From: Takakia lepidozioides
Taxonomy: Eukaryota; Streptophyta; Takakiopsida; Takakiales; Takakiaceae
Direction of reading: 5' to 3'
DNA: 64,000 bases
Assembly: GCA_030704615.1 (NCBI GenBank)
Contig: CM060731.1
Location: forward strand, 88,578,756 to 88,642,755
The notes beneath the pieces were generated by a model. That model had not been told where the DNA came from and ran no database searches. It was given only the letters and a program-made list of their open reading frames with translations. The position numbers were made by a program, and so were the translations under genes. This document shows positions 35,691-48,755 of this stretch, one piece after another. Each line of letters opens with the position of its first letter. Positions within the stretch are counted from its first letter, which is position 1.

Positions 35691-38600
35691 TCTAGGAGGC
35701 CCTTGGACTTTACATAAAGTTTTTATTTCTTTTCTTTTTGGTCTAAGCAATCTTTGGGTTTTCATACATGTTCTCTGGGCTGTGTTTTTCTAATAACGTA
35801 TGCCACAGAAATCTTACATCCCACGTATTAGGGACCTTGGCTCCGTAAGACTCAACGGAAGTGGCAATGGAACTTCCACAAGGCTATTCCCAGGGATTAT
35901 AGAGCACTAAAGAGGACTATGTCATTTCAATTGATGTGATGCAGCACTAGGATGCCGAGGCCTACCATTTGGGCATCAACACCACGTCCAGTAAGACCGC
36001 TACTTAATACTGTACGATTGATGACACTAGCCCTCGGGACCCTGGGCAGCACTAGAATCAACCGTACTGTCCCAAGACATCTGACATATGACCACTCGGA
36101 CCTCGGGAGCCCCTTAGAAGACTAGTGGTAGATGCGAAGATGGTAGAGGATGTGAGATGGAGTCCCTGTTGCTGCAATAGTGCTCTTCAACGCAGAAAGC
36201 TCTGAGGTGCTGGTACCTAATTAAGACCATAGCCACTTGTATCATTCAAGGATCATACCCACAATGATTTGGAGAGAGACACACAAGCATAAGGTAGTAT
36301 AAGTACAAAGCCTTCTTTCTCTCCCTTGGGATGTTCTTGTGAGGGTAAATCCTAAGCATCTATTTTCAGCTCAGATCATTTCAGCTCAGATCATTCATGG
36401 AAGAAATATACTAAAGAGATAAAAAAACATAGGACTAGTCCTTGTGCAAAGAGTCACATTCACTAACTGTTCCATGGTATCAAGGACTTTTACCACTATG
36501 GTCCCATCACAATACCCACCAGTCATAGGCTAATTCACGAGAGAGAAAAGATCATGTATAAAGGGCGGATACATGTTGAAATAATGGATAAAAGGCTGGT
36601 CAGAAAAACAAGAAATAAACACTTCTCAGCACTGGGTTTTGCTACTTTCAGGTCAACATGGAAAGCCCACTATGTGTGGCATACGTCGTCTCACAGCTCT
36701 CAAAACTAACTTCATCAGCTGGGAACTGATGCCTGCTAGTCAAGTCAAACCTCTACCAAGGGAGTTGTTACACAAATGAAATTGAAATGGATAGTCGATC
36801 GCGTTTGACAGCTATATTACAAAGGGAAAGGCTTTCAATCCCTACCTGCCTGTTGTTTGAGCTGCATGTGACAGACCCCTAGCCTCTTTTTGTCTATATG
36901 AATGCTTTCTATTTAATAAGACAAAAGTGGAAGTTCAACCCTTGTCCCCAAGAGCATATCACAAAGCTATATTTCAAGCCCTATGTTGCAGCCATGTGAA
37001 GAAAGTCAGAATAGAGTGTGTACCTTAAACCGGCCAGAAGTAGAGGACAAGATGCTGCATGAAAGCCCATGTTGTAGAGAATGCTAGATACGAGAAGCCT
37101 GGCCAAACAGTAGCAAATCAAGCCATGACTAATGCAAGTATGTATGTATGGAAGATCCAGATAGCAGATTAGTTCTCAATCCTAGTGTAGTCCAATTGAA
37201 GTGGTCTGTACATATAGTCTTGTCAAATGCATATCCAGTAATATTTATTCTTATCGCAATGGAAAGTAGGAGGCATTCCGCCAGTTCTAACATCTTCTGT
37301 TTTCACTTGAAGCTTCAGTTAAGTGTTGGGATTGCACTAACATACTCAGTATGAAGATTTAGCAGCAGTTTCATGATGCTAAAAAACATAAGATTAGGTT
37401 GAGCTGAACCGGCCTAAAGATAGTACCGAACATCTTAGAAGAAAGGTCCTGCTCAAACCCCAGCCCACCTGGTGGTCTTCAACAAACTAGTAACAGTAGC
37501 CATTCCTGATCGAATGTTTTTGTTCCCTGGAATTTCCAACCGTTTCAGATCACAAATAAATCCACCATGGAGGTCAAGGTAAGAGATGGCAAGTACCTGA
37601 ATGATAACAGGGATGCAACCATGGAGCACACTGTCTTCAAGCCGGCCAACCTTCTTCCAACCTTCTCCACGTTCTAACCTGCAAGAGGCTAGACATAATC
37701 AACAATTTGTTTTCAAAAACCTCAACTACCGAGTTAATGGCCTCAGGGCCACTCTCATCCATCTGTCAGTGTGATTGAAAACTGACGGTCTGCAATGCTT
37801 GAGAACATCCTTAACAACTTTTGTCACATCTATGTAATCAGCCGTCTACAGTAAGGAAGAAAGGGGAACGGAGACTCTAAAAATGACCATACCAATTTCA
37901 GCTCCACAACCTGGCCCGTGACACTGTTCCATGCTACGAGGCCTTCCACCATTCACCACAAGGAGAAGATAGGGCCCTCGGTATATCCTCCCTAGATGCG
38001 GCCAGGATGGCGGCGCAGCGTACACTGCCATTCCTGTGCCTACTCTGGGATCAAAACCCGGTTGTGCAGACCAGTCCACAATAAATCACGACTGTTGGCA
38101 CTGAATTCATGTATAACCTGGAGGGTAGTGATCATATCAACAACCAGTACCCTTTGACTGGCCTCCCAGGCTGCACCACCGGAGCCTGCTGCATACGTCA
38201 ATCGCGAGTATGAATTCAATAAGCATTAGGGATATGCAGAGTAAAAATTCAGATGAACAAACTGCCCGCATCTAATCACAACCTTTCAATGCCATACCGA
38301 TTTCATTATGAGACGCGGTGTTGCGCCCATCCCTGTATATGGATTCCAGCGACCAGTCACCACGCACATACAAGGGTTTTGTTGGCTCCTCCCTCAAGAG
38401 GAGACCACGCATCAATGTTGAAAAGATGGATGATCCTGATATACCTTCACCAAAAACACCCAAACATAATATATATACCTTCACTAGTTAACATTGCTAT
38501 GTTTGTGAAATATATTTTTAAACACTAATAAATGGCTGGAGACCGGTGAAAGCCGGTAGCTGTTTCTTCTTCTTCCTTGCTCTCTTGTTCCTGGCCTTTG

Positions 38601-40519
38601 TGGGATGTGGGCGTGGAGAAATGGGTGCGATTCATCCTCGCATGGAGGAGATTGCACCATGAGCATGCGCATGCTAGCTATCACGGGTCGCCCTTTTTGT
38701 CCTTTCCATCCCCCGATTCTCAAGTTGGGCTGCATAGCATCTCGAACCCTAATGAATTTGGGTCAATGCGAGACAAAAGAGAGTAATTTGGGCCACCAAG
38801 CAACAGCGGATGTAGTAGTGGTTGCTCAGCGCAATGCAGAGTATCATCTGGAGCTATCACGTGCCCGTTTCTGTGGTGTGCTACCTGGAGATGCGTGAGC
38901 ATCTGGTACCAGACCGCATGGCCGCGTCCCATGGCTATGTCAGAGGTATTTGTCCATATATTTTTTTTGGCAGTGTTGGCGTGTGCTTAGTCCAGTTGGT
39001 CTTGGTGCACTCTTCATAGTCCCTTGCTTTGGACAAGTTGCTTCACCACCTTTATCTAGTGTCAAGCCTTGTTGTTCCCACTGTTATTTGCCCTGTGGCT
39101 CCTATTTGTGGCAGGAATGCTAGAAGCTACATGGAGGCTAGTGTATAGCACAATTAAAATTCTACTACTAGGCAGCCTCCATACACTCTTGGCCACATAA
39201 TTTCCTTTCCTTGCCTGAGTTAGTGGAGACTGGTGGAGCCTTACACAGGTGCCCATGTTGGCGCAAGCATATGAGTACTTTTTCCAGTTGGGTCATGTAG
39301 AGGGCAAGCGCTTTCGGCCCATGGTACCGTCATTCTGTGTAACTATGTTCCGCCTTTGTTGTGACTAGGGGAGGCCACTTCCAAATATTCCGAGACTACG
39401 TGCAAAAAAATATAGGGTACAATATATTCTTGGCAGATAAAATTTAGAAAACAATTACAGCTAAATATGGGTACCAATACATCGTGGTTTCGGAATTTAA
39501 ATGAATAGAGGGTCAAGGATATAGACTATTTTTTTTTTCCTTCTTACAACTACCGATAGGGTCCTGATAAAGACCTGGGATGCGTGTCGTCTAGTTACTG
39601 GTTTATCAGGTATGATGTATGATGTGTTTATCAGATGTCAGAACTTGGATTTGGGGACTTGAACTGTTAATACATTTTCGTTCGCAAATCCAGAGGACAC
39701 CTTAAATTGAAGTATGATGTAACAGTCAGTAAATGGATAGACATAGATTCAATCATTAGTTCAAGTACTCTGATTTTTGACAAAGTTCAAAATTGCTTAT
39801 AGCTTGAATGCTATCAATGCCCAAACTTTGGATGAGTTTGTTTCGATCAAATAATGAATAATTTTTGAACTATAAAAAAGTTCTTTTATTGCATTGTTAT
39901 TATAGCATGCTTGAAATTTGTTAGCAGCAGTAAAATATAATTAACATAGCCTTTCAGAAAATCCAACATTTTACAAAATTATGTAAGTATAAGGTGCCCA
40001 ATAAAAACCAAAATAAAATAAATACCCCTATACAATTTACCCCTTTTTCGCACATGATGTATAAAAGATATAGGGAGTGGCTCCCCCGAGTGTTGTGAAA
40101 GAGGTGATCCTTAAAATTTGTTTAGTAGATTTTTTAATAGAGTTGCAAGTGCCAATTGCAATAGTAACACGTTCACATGTGTTGATGGAGTACATTTTGG
40201 GCCTTGAAGGAAACAAATTTCAGGCGTGCAAAAGCTCTTCCCTCTCTTACTTGCCCTTACCCTTCTATTGAAAGCTTTATGTTGTGTTTGGTTTGACAAT
40301 TTTTTATTGATGGAGGTTTGTGACCAATATTTATATTGAGGAGTTGCTCGATTGGATGTTGGCCGGGGCTGGTTTATCAACTTGTGAAGCCTTGGCAATC
40401 TCATTCATGAATCTAGCCAAGGACTCACACCTCATAACCGCCACTCATAGCCTTAGGTTATTAGACCCAATATATATATTCATAACCGTCCACTTAAAAA
40501 ACACCCAACCGATTGTCTA

Positions 40520-40710
40520 CATCAATTTTTAAAGTTTTGGCCTCCGCCGGTTACTATTGGGACCGGTTACTTGTATGCCTACAGTCTGCTGGTTCCTTTC
40601 GGGACCGATTATTTAAATTTTTCATCTCCTGCGATTATATATATATATATAACCAGATAGATAACCAACTGTTATTATTAGAGACAAGAATAAATAACCT
40701 CCCAACATTG
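40520..40710 (-). mobile_element. hAT-like element end (CAATGTTGGG), with flank GTTAGTAC
   Basis: Read on the minus strand, the element starts CAATGTTGGGAGGTTATTTATT at 40710, preceded by GTTAGTAC (40718-40711). The interior is filled with ACCGGTTA-type words. The other end was not found, so the left limit is approximate. The flanking sequence at 40719-40910 is repeated inverted at 52830-52991. Confidence 0.5.
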
Positions 40711-41760
40711 GTACTAACACGTAAAGGTTTATTTCATAAAAGGATGTTGGTGCATTACAAATGGATGTATGAACGTTTATCGAAAATAAAGTTTTGTTTT
40801 AATTATAATAAATGATGACAACCTACCAATTTTGTCAATACATACCAATAAATAATATATGTGATTCATAAATATAATGACCAAAGTTGATACATTTATT
40901 ATAGTAGTTTACATTTTTTCTATTTCCCTTAGGAAATTTTCTTTTCTTTTCGAGTTTTCAAGTCTCTCATGATCTTGCTTAGCCTCTTCCAACATACGTG
41001 TACATCTTTCGCAGTTTTTGACAATGTTGCCTATAGTCCGACTCTCTTAATTAATTACAGTAGAAAGAAAAAATAGATTGAAATACTTAGAATCAGATTG
41101 TTACATGTCCGATCTTTAGATATTTAGAAAATGAAAGTGAGACTGAATGTTGTGTGATAGATCTTTGAATGAATATATATATATATACGATTGTTACATG
41201 TTTAAGAGCATTGTGTAGTTACAAGTGACTGGTTGTATAAAAGTTAAATTTTGAATAATGTTTTATTATTTTTAATAGTAAATATGTGTTGATTTAATTC
41301 GTACAGTAATATAACTTTTAATGATTCTAATAAGTTTAGGTTATAACTAAAAAGATGAATACTAAAAATAACTAAAAAATGATTAAAATATAAAGATAAA
41401 CTATTAAAATATTTTATTTGCAACTCGTTCTTCCACTTAAGTCTACTTTTATGGTAAGGTTCAGTTTTGCAAACTCTGCACCGATGGAGTTTTAAATTGG
41501 ATCCATCTTGTTGCCAAATAAGAACACACAAGACACACTCAGGATGTTGAAGCTTACCAGCAGTAAATTGGTTGGATGTCTCATATCAGTTGTAGGTGAG
41601 GGGTCTCTGGGCTGTGGAGTTAGGTGGCAGGCCACCTTCACAAGATCTTTGAGGTAGGTATACATAGGTAGCTTTGTTGAATGACAGATTTAACAGACAT
41701 TATGAACCTCCACATTCGATCTGTCCTTAACCCCTAATGGACGAGCCCGTTTTTGGTGGG

Positions 41761-41890
41761 CCCATGCCAAAACTGAACGTGCCCACATGTTTGAGGGCAT
41801 ATCTGACATTTGGCAGGCCCATGCCAAAACTGAACATGCCCTCATGTTTGAGGGCATATCTGACATTTGGCAAGCCCATGCCAAATGAAC
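41761..41890 (+). repeat. Subterminal tandem repeat, 57-bp period, just over two copies
   Basis: CCCATGCCAAA recurs at 41761, 41818 and 41875, exactly 57 bp apart, and the first two units are nearly identical. It lies 16 bp inside the left inverted repeat of the piggyBac-like element. Subterminal repeats often bind transposase in DNA transposons. The 19-residue repeat it encodes in open frames is incidental. Confidence 0.85.
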
Positions 41891-43901
41891 CGAATGAAAG
41901 TAATCCTACCTACTTCAGGAACCTACTGTAAAATTTTCAAGTGATTTCACCGTGTCATTAGGAAGATTATAACAAAAATGTAAGCTGTAAATATTTTTTG
42001 TCCTCTAGTTTTGGAGTGGAAAAATAGTTTGACCAAGCAATTGGCCCGGCAAAATGATTTTTCATTGATACAGCATACCCAGATTCTAATTGGCTGGCAT
42101 GTTCAGCACCTTGAGCCAAGATTCCAGAACCAAATTCCAAAACCACAAGGGGGTTGCTTTGTATGGGAAAATCGGTGGGTCAAAAATACTCTCCATTACC
42201 ATTGACCCCAAATCTGCCTCAAATGTGTCCAAATTTTCATCACAATGTCAATTCCTCTGGTCATATTGTATCTTGCGTGGAAACTCACCACCATAAAAAA
42301 TTTGGAAGGATTCTAACCACTCTACATGCATAGATTTCCATTTGGGCCTACTTCTACTTGAATCCAAATTCCGGGGAACTGATGCCTAAGCCGACAGAGG
42401 ATTCCGGCCCTAAAAATCGGGCTACGTCATCGATACATGGGGAATTGCCGGGCACCCGAAACGCAGCACCCGACGAACGCGAAGGCAGGCCCTTTCTTTC
42501 ATCGTGCGAATCTGCAAGTAACCAACTGCCAACCGTCTGAGATGTCAGTGCAGAATACAAGGGAGGCATTTTCCGGACAAAGCTCCTGCGGCAGCTCCTC
42601 CACAGGTCGAGGTAAGAGAAAAATTCGTGCGTGGGCACACAGCTTCCTTCTGTAACCTACATCCGCTGTGGAGTCGTAGTGAGAGACGAGGGCTGCAGGA
42701 GATTGCCACCAACACAAACCAGTAGCTTGTTCCTCATTTCACAGCCGTTCTCGAAGCTTCAGTACACAGCCCCGAAGAACAAAATCCCCTGCGTTGTCAC
42801 GGGTGATGGCAGCATCACCTACAAGCAACGCTGCTGAACTGGCAGATCTTTGGGGTGCAGCCCAGGCTCCGTTAGTGAGGTCAACATCTGGCAAAGAGAC
42901 TGTCTTACATTCTGAAAATGGAATCCAGAGCTTCCCTGGTTACCGCCCTGCCCAGTAAGGCTCACTCCAAGCAACAGACTAACTCTCTTCCGAATGTCTA
43001 TCTTCCGATCCAACTAAGAGGCAATCTTATTCACATCTCCTATGATGATATTTCTCTAATCCAGAAGACAACATAGATTGATGCAAGGATGAAGCTACAA
43101 CTTACATGCAAACATCCTAATGAGCTGATGTGGAATGCTCTCTGAGATTCCAACTAAACATCCACTACTTAAACCTTGAGAGCCAGCTTCACCAAGGGTG
43201 TCTGGCTCCTAGCCAAAAGCTTCTCTGCGATGTCATGTTCAGTAACAGGGAGATAATAAATATGCGATTTTATTCGAGTCTTCTTAAATAGATCATCCAA
43301 TGTGGGACTTGTCTGGCTCCATGTCTGTCCAATCCAACACAGCACTACAAATCTTAACTATTGTATGCTTTTTTAACAATCCACAAGTGCAAATCCACAT
43401 GGCACATCCACATCTCTCTGCTTGTCTGTCATTTCTCTTGCACAGTCGTCACCTCTCAGTAATGTCCCTCTGTACCATTACTGTTCTTATTATGAGTTGA
43501 TTTGCCAGTTTTGGTCTTCCATCCCCTAGTCTCCCAGTCCTTCCTGTTTCCTATCTTTACTCTGCTTGCTCAATCCTCTATCGCTGTAGCATATGTGCAT
43601 ACCAGCAATCTCTACCCCTCTCCTCCTTGTAGTAAACCTGACCTATTCAAGCATCTAATCCTGATAGCTACATACATTGCAAGAGAGCACAGAAAATTAC
43701 CAGGAAAGAACCATTTGGGTTGAACTTCAAGTATTATGCGGAGGTCAGTAACCAAAACAATTCCCCTTGAAGTCTGGGTCTGATGCCAACAATACATGGA
43801 CAACCTTCTTTTCACAAGGACTTGGACTCCAAGCTTCAGGTGAGTTGAGGGTACCTAAAACCCTATCTAAAACATCAGAAGAATACAGTTACCTACCTTA
43901 C

Positions 43902-44215
43902 AAATAAAACCAAAGCTGGACCTCTGCATCCGTCAAGGTGGCATCAGTCACGAGCCTCAAGAGCTCTGTTGTCTGATTCCCTGTGGCTTCCAATTTCTGA
44001 ATCGTGTCCCTCCTAATATATTTACTAGGCAAGTCCGTGCACAGAATGTGACCCTTCTCCTTCATACTTGGTGCCAATATTTCCAATTTTGACCTGACAA
44101 ACTGTAAGAAGCTTGACATGGGGGTTGTGGCCGCCTTGTTCGTCTGATAATTTTCTCGATAGGCTTCATACTGACTGCCTGCCAAGTTCAGAACATCCAG
44201 TTGGTGGTGACTCAC
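43902..44215 (-). pseudogene. Helicase-like exon fragment (SEN1/UPF1-like family) inside the piggyBac-like element
   Basis: Open from an acceptor (GGATGCAG before 44215) to a possible donor GTAAGG (43901-43896), about 104 codons. SSFLQFVRSKLEILAPSMKE followed by LCTDLPSKYI resembles the region of plant SEN1/UPF1-like helicases that reads EEFL-K-F----L------LYTHLPTSFI. This segment lies between helicase motifs, so no Walker box is expected in it. The uninterrupted frame and intact splice borders suggest a captured host exon. Family assignment is from memory and only moderate. Confidence 0.45.
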
Positions 44216-45032
44216 CTGCATCCAAGGCTTTGCGTTTAGGTGTCATCCATTCCCTAACCCCACACAGATCACCCCACTCACCCCAATGAATGCAAGCCTA
44301 TGTAGAAAACAGGCGAGATGAAGATACAGAAATGCAGCACACATGAACACACACAAAATCAGCGCGCATTAGCATCTGTGACGGCAGATGGTACAAGCAG
44401 CAACGCCTCCAAGTTGAACCCTAACAGCATCGTCAATGCACAAAATGCAGGAAGATCAAGTTCCAAGGCCATATCTCGCAAAACGGAACAGCTCCCGCTG
44501 GTTTTCTCATAATGAGCACACATAGAAACCCCCCTGCAAATCACCTGCATGCGACGAAAGCAAAAACAAGCGCAGCAAAAACATAGAGCAGCGACAATCG
44601 AGAGAAATGCCCGTAAGCAAGGTGGCAAGGAAGGCTGGAGAATGTGCCCGAGAAGATACCCAGCCGCTACCGCCACCTGCCGGGCCCGTCATCATCATTA
44701 TCTCGGGTGCATGCAGCCCCATGCCTAAACCCATCGCCGGCTTTTGGTCGCCCCCTCACCCCTTTAGCCTGCCACGTCACACGGTCAAAGGTGCTGGAGG
44801 GCCGTGAACCACCCAATTTTGGGTACCCCTGCACATTAAAAAATCACTGACGGCAGGGATTTTATTATTTTAGGGTGCCATAAAGACAGGCGGGTGCATA
44901 ACATCAAGGCGCACAACTTTCGTTCAGAAACTCTTTTCATCTGATGTCATCGGACGAAGTTACATCGTGGATGAATTCTGCAGCCCACCCTGACGCGACC
45001 CGAAATGGGCCGCCTCGTCCATTAGGGGTTAA

Positions 45033-46623
45033 CCATGTTTCACATTGGCATGATAAGTGGAGACCTCGTTTAACTTTTTCGTGCAAACTGCCTTTTTGTC
45101 ATGTTAAGGTACCGATACATTCGCGGGATGGTCTACTCCTCAACTCCTGCTCACCTTTAGAGGAATTCAATTGTGTATCTTTCCTCGTGTAGAAACTTAT
45201 TTCCTTGGTTGCACCTTTTCCAGTTCTTTCCCAGACATATCTTGCATATACAGTCGAAAATTACTTACCTCAGTCCTGAAGTGGACAATTGACGACTAGC
45301 TTTAAGATTACCACATTCTAGCGATTCCGTTCTTAACCACTTTGCTTGCAGCTGATATTTCCATCTTTATCCACTACCATCTCTCGACTTATGTTCATCT
45401 CTCAAACGCAACAACGAGTCCATCTCTCAAGGGGCTGTTCATACAGCAGGTTGAAGGTTAAATACACGCAATTGGCAACATTCTTTTCCTTTGATTGTTT
45501 GTGGCACACAAAATTCCCTCGAGACAGCGTGCAACGGTAGCATGTGTGCACTCTACACTGTTCGTATGCTCGTAATGTGACACAAGAATACACTCCATCC
45601 GCCACACCAATCCCATCTCCCTCTATGGCAGTTACCTCGTACCGTGAGTACCAGAGTTGTTCGTACAAGCAGCAGATGCATCAGATTTAAAAAGCTCTTT
45701 AGACAATCCTCACCTTGAAATAGGAGTTGGATCTAGGTTTCACATCATTTGCACTGCTGCTGGGTAAGGCCAAGAAACGACAAGCCAGACATGCGAAGGA
45801 CTAGTAGTCAAGCAAGAAGAATCAGAAGCGAGAATAAGGACAGTCGTAAGGGAACCCTTAGAACCTAAACTGATAACCTAGTTGAAGCAAGGGCAAAAAT
45901 AAAAGATGCCGCACTAGCCACATGCTTCCAAAAGAGATCGATTCAGACCACGCGGCACTGGCTACGCCTGGAGATGCAGTGAATGGGATACAACTCGTTT
46001 CATATCCTATCACACAACCTCTCAATACGCACAAGATCTGTAAGACCTCCCATTACAAAACCGGACGATGAAAGGCAAAGAAAGCTGCCCAAGGCACACA
46101 ATAATGAGGTAGAGCTAAACAAGATAACGCAGAACTCAACAAAAGATGCAGGAACGGACAGCAGACCTCAAAACCTGGGCTAAATGACAAGGAAAACAGA
46201 CAAGCATCTCACGATTGCAGGATGAAAGAACGACACCAAAACAACTCTAGACAAGAGACAAACGAGGAGACGCTCTGAACCCACATCACCGACAGCACAC
46301 CTCACACTCAAATCCACTCCCTCGCTCCTCACACACAGTGATGCTCCGTGGGGCGGTTTGCTTTATACCCTCAAGCCCGCGGTCAAGCGACCTTTGATAG
46401 CCGGTAGGAATTAGGGCTAGCTTAGGGCTCCAGATTATGTTATGAAGTATTTAAGTTCACCTCCTCTGTAGATGGTATAACCCAACCCGACCCTACTGGT
46501 CGGTGCCTGTTGTTCAACCCCCTACTTAGATCTTTCTGGATTCAACTGTGATTGACTTGCAGTGAAGAGGGCTTTCCAATGCCATCTGCCCGAGATTGAC
46601 CCATGCAGATGGCAGAAAGTTGC
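45033..46623. other. Intergenic, no supported feature
   Basis: Short frames only; none resembles a known protein and none shows consistent splice borders. Composition is mixed, with no tandem repeat or inverted ends that I could pair. Confidence 0.4.
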
Positions 46624-47106
46624 CTCAGAATTTTGTGTGGCCTCGTTCGTAATGAGGCCGCACGGTGCAGAGGGGACAGGGACCTGACAGCGGGCCCGCT
46701 ACATTGAAAGGATCCCTCCCTATTCCCCTGTTTCTCTTATATATCAAAAAAAAACGTCAAGTCGTTGATACGGCGGAAGTTGGGGTCTGGTGGTAGGTCG
46801 ATGGCAATGTGGCTATGCAATTCTCTGGTTCCATTCCTTGAACGTAGTTCCGGTGGTTGGCGATTACTGTAACTACCTCCACGGAGGTGGTATGCAACTA
46901 CTCTCATGCAGGTAGTTCAGCTTGGTTTTGCAACTACCTTCATGTAGAAAATCCTAAAACTACCTGAATGGAGGTAGTTGTAAAATTCATATGCCAAAAA
47001 AATTCTAAGTCCTTGACGCATGAAGGTAGTTTGCTCCTATATTAATGAGACGGCCTGACGGTCGTCTGACCAGCCTCATAACGACGAGGCCACACAAAAT
47101 TCTGAG
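46624..47106. mobile_element. Inverted-repeat element (MITE-like), about 483 bp
   Basis: Left end CTCAGAATTTTGTGTGGCC with CGTTCGTAATGAGGC following; the right end, inverted, reads CTCAGAATTTTGTGTGGCC with TCGTCGTTATGAGGC. The arms match over about 34 bp with few differences. The interior contains a run of small palindromes built from ACTACCTCC and GGAGGTAGT (46870-47040). No clear target duplication, so superfamily is unassigned. Confidence 0.65.
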
Positions 47107-47666
47107 CCCAGAAAGTTATGGCGCGGCCAAAATGGTGACATGCGACCCTTGCCCGCTGCCCGAATCTTATGCTCCTCGGCTACCGAGTACCGACGGAGAG
47201 GATGAGGTGTGGGGTCCCGCGTTGAAGGTAGGCTGCCAGGGCCGGTCCCGCTCTCTGCCTGGTGGGGGTGACCCCATCTTCCGAGGGGTGGCCCGTTAAG
47301 AAACCGGGGGGCAGTACAGAATTAGAGGTCTTGTGGGAAACCCCAATCTCACCAGTGAGGGGGTTTCGTGGATGGATTTAATTCCGTGGAGGATCGTTTC
47401 ACAACATTAGGGCTGTCCAGTTTTCCAAACAACAGACCACTAAACTCAAAAAGATGGCAAAGTGCGAAATACTTTGGACCCCTCAGGATAGTTACAAAAG
47501 AGGTATACCAAAGTCTGACTCAAAAATCTTTATGGGCTGGCATGTTCATGTTAAATTGGCACAGTCCTCACCAATTTGGTAGAACCCTTCTGCAGCATAG
47601 ATGAAGCTATTTTCTGCTTAGGGAGCATCCTAAAAGTACACAAAGGAGAAACAACCGGGTCTTCAC

Positions 47667-48078
47667 CAGTGTTGCTCTGGTATCAGGTTTAGGACATACC
47701 AGACTGGTCCTGGCACCATGACCACAACACCAGCTGGTATAAGATATCAATTCTGGTATCATTCCAAAGCCATCTTTGAATTACAAGTTTATCAAATAGC
47801 AAGTATCAAGTGAAAACAAATACAATACACATAAAGAAATAAATATTATTAAGTACAAGTATGTAGGTATATGTACACATAAATTAATATAGTACACATA
47901 CCAGGGTACATAAGGAAGACGGCGGGCCGTGTGGCTGGTATGAAAAAACTGATACCAGCCTGGTCTGGTATATGACCAAGTGCTCTCCCAAATGATACCA
48001 GACTGGTTTGGTATCTAGTACCAGTGCATATACCAATACTTTATGCCAGTCCTTCACCTATATACCAGACCAACACTG
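47667..48078. mobile_element. Non-autonomous hAT-like element, 412 bp (first of a tandem pair)
   Basis: Starts CAGTGTTGCTCTGG and ends CCAGACCAACACTG. The left flank is GTCTTCAC (47659-47666) and the right flank GTCTTTAC (48079-48086), an 8-bp duplication with one difference. The interior is packed with ACCAG/CTGGT words and has no coding potential. Confidence 0.8.
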
Positions 48079-48086
48079 GTCTTTAC

Positions 48087-48755
48087 CAATGTTGTATATT
48101 GTATGTGCACAGGTATCTGCAATGGTATCAAAGACCCTACCGGCCTAATATCAACCAGGAAAAATACCCCAGTTATGAACAGGTTGCCCCCAATAAATCC
48201 TAAAATAATACCCTGACTTCTACCAGACCAGTTTGGTATTCGTTTTTGGTCTATATTGTAAATACATGTGTTTCCTTGTCAACGATGCCGCAAGGTCCCA
48301 GGTAGTGTTTGTATTTGTCATACATCATAGTTGCGGGGGCGCTCCTTCAATGTTCAGTGTAGTGGCTGCTAATGTGATTGAATCCATCTAAAACTCAATC
48401 AATTTATGCAATCACTCTTTTGTTCTAGAGACACTTACAAATTTATTTTTTTGTTACTACAGAAAGACTTCTTTGATTTGAAGTATCGCTTCGGGGTTTC
48501 GTTACAACATGCTCTTATTACCTGGTTGCTTGTGTCTTATCTAATACTAGACCTGGATATATGTACCACTGGTATCACCCAAACACCTACGCATATATTT
48601 ATACCAGATTAAAAAAAAACATTTCTTTTTATTTATACCAGTCCAATATCTAAAATTGTAGGAAATACCAGGACCTATCATGTCTCTAATTTAGTCCATA
48701 CTTCAATACCAATACCTGTATGGTATGTCAAAATTCCGGTAGTGGTACAACATTG
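48087..48755. mobile_element. Non-autonomous hAT-like element, 669 bp (second of a tandem pair)
   Basis: Starts CAATGTTGTA and ends TACAACATTG, a perfect 10-bp inverted repeat. It is flanked by perfect 8-bp duplications GTCTTTAC (48079-48086 and 48756-48763). The left duplication is shared with the neighbouring element, so the two sit directly next to each other around one 8-bp target. Interior has the same ACCAG/CTGGT words as its neighbour. Confidence 0.85.

Larger units (their letters stand above)
33172..41726. other. Long intergenic region with relics and no supported gene
   Basis: About 8.5 kb, AT-rich for the most part. The minus strand at 33580-34235 carries several adjoining short frames (for example DFERASSIWKCMMRPHEVEM) that look like one broken coding sequence of about 200 codons without a known family. 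34550-34870 has a C-rich stretch with repeated CCTCCCGCTCCCCC-type words. 35480-35690 has a degenerate short tandem repeat. I see no confident gene or complete transposon elsewhere here. Confidence 0.4.
41731..45028. mobile_element. piggyBac-like non-autonomous element, 3,298 bp, TTAA target duplication
   Basis: Both ends read TTAACCCCTAATGGACGAG in inverted orientation: 41727-41745 on the plus strand and 45032-45014 on the minus strand, 19 bp identical. Of these, TTAA is the target duplication and CCCCTAATGGACGAG is the terminal inverted repeat. A TTAA duplication with ends starting CCC is characteristic of the piggyBac superfamily. A 57-bp tandem repeat lies just inside the left end. No transposase is visible; the interior instead holds a helicase-like exon on the minus strand (43902-44215). 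Other TTAA-targeting families cannot be excluded from the ends alone. Confidence 0.7.

Noticed and set aside
41690-41931. Short frames with a 19-residue repeat (PMPKLN, CLRAYLTFG)
   Set aside because: Created by the 57-bp subterminal repeat of the piggyBac-like element and present on both strands.
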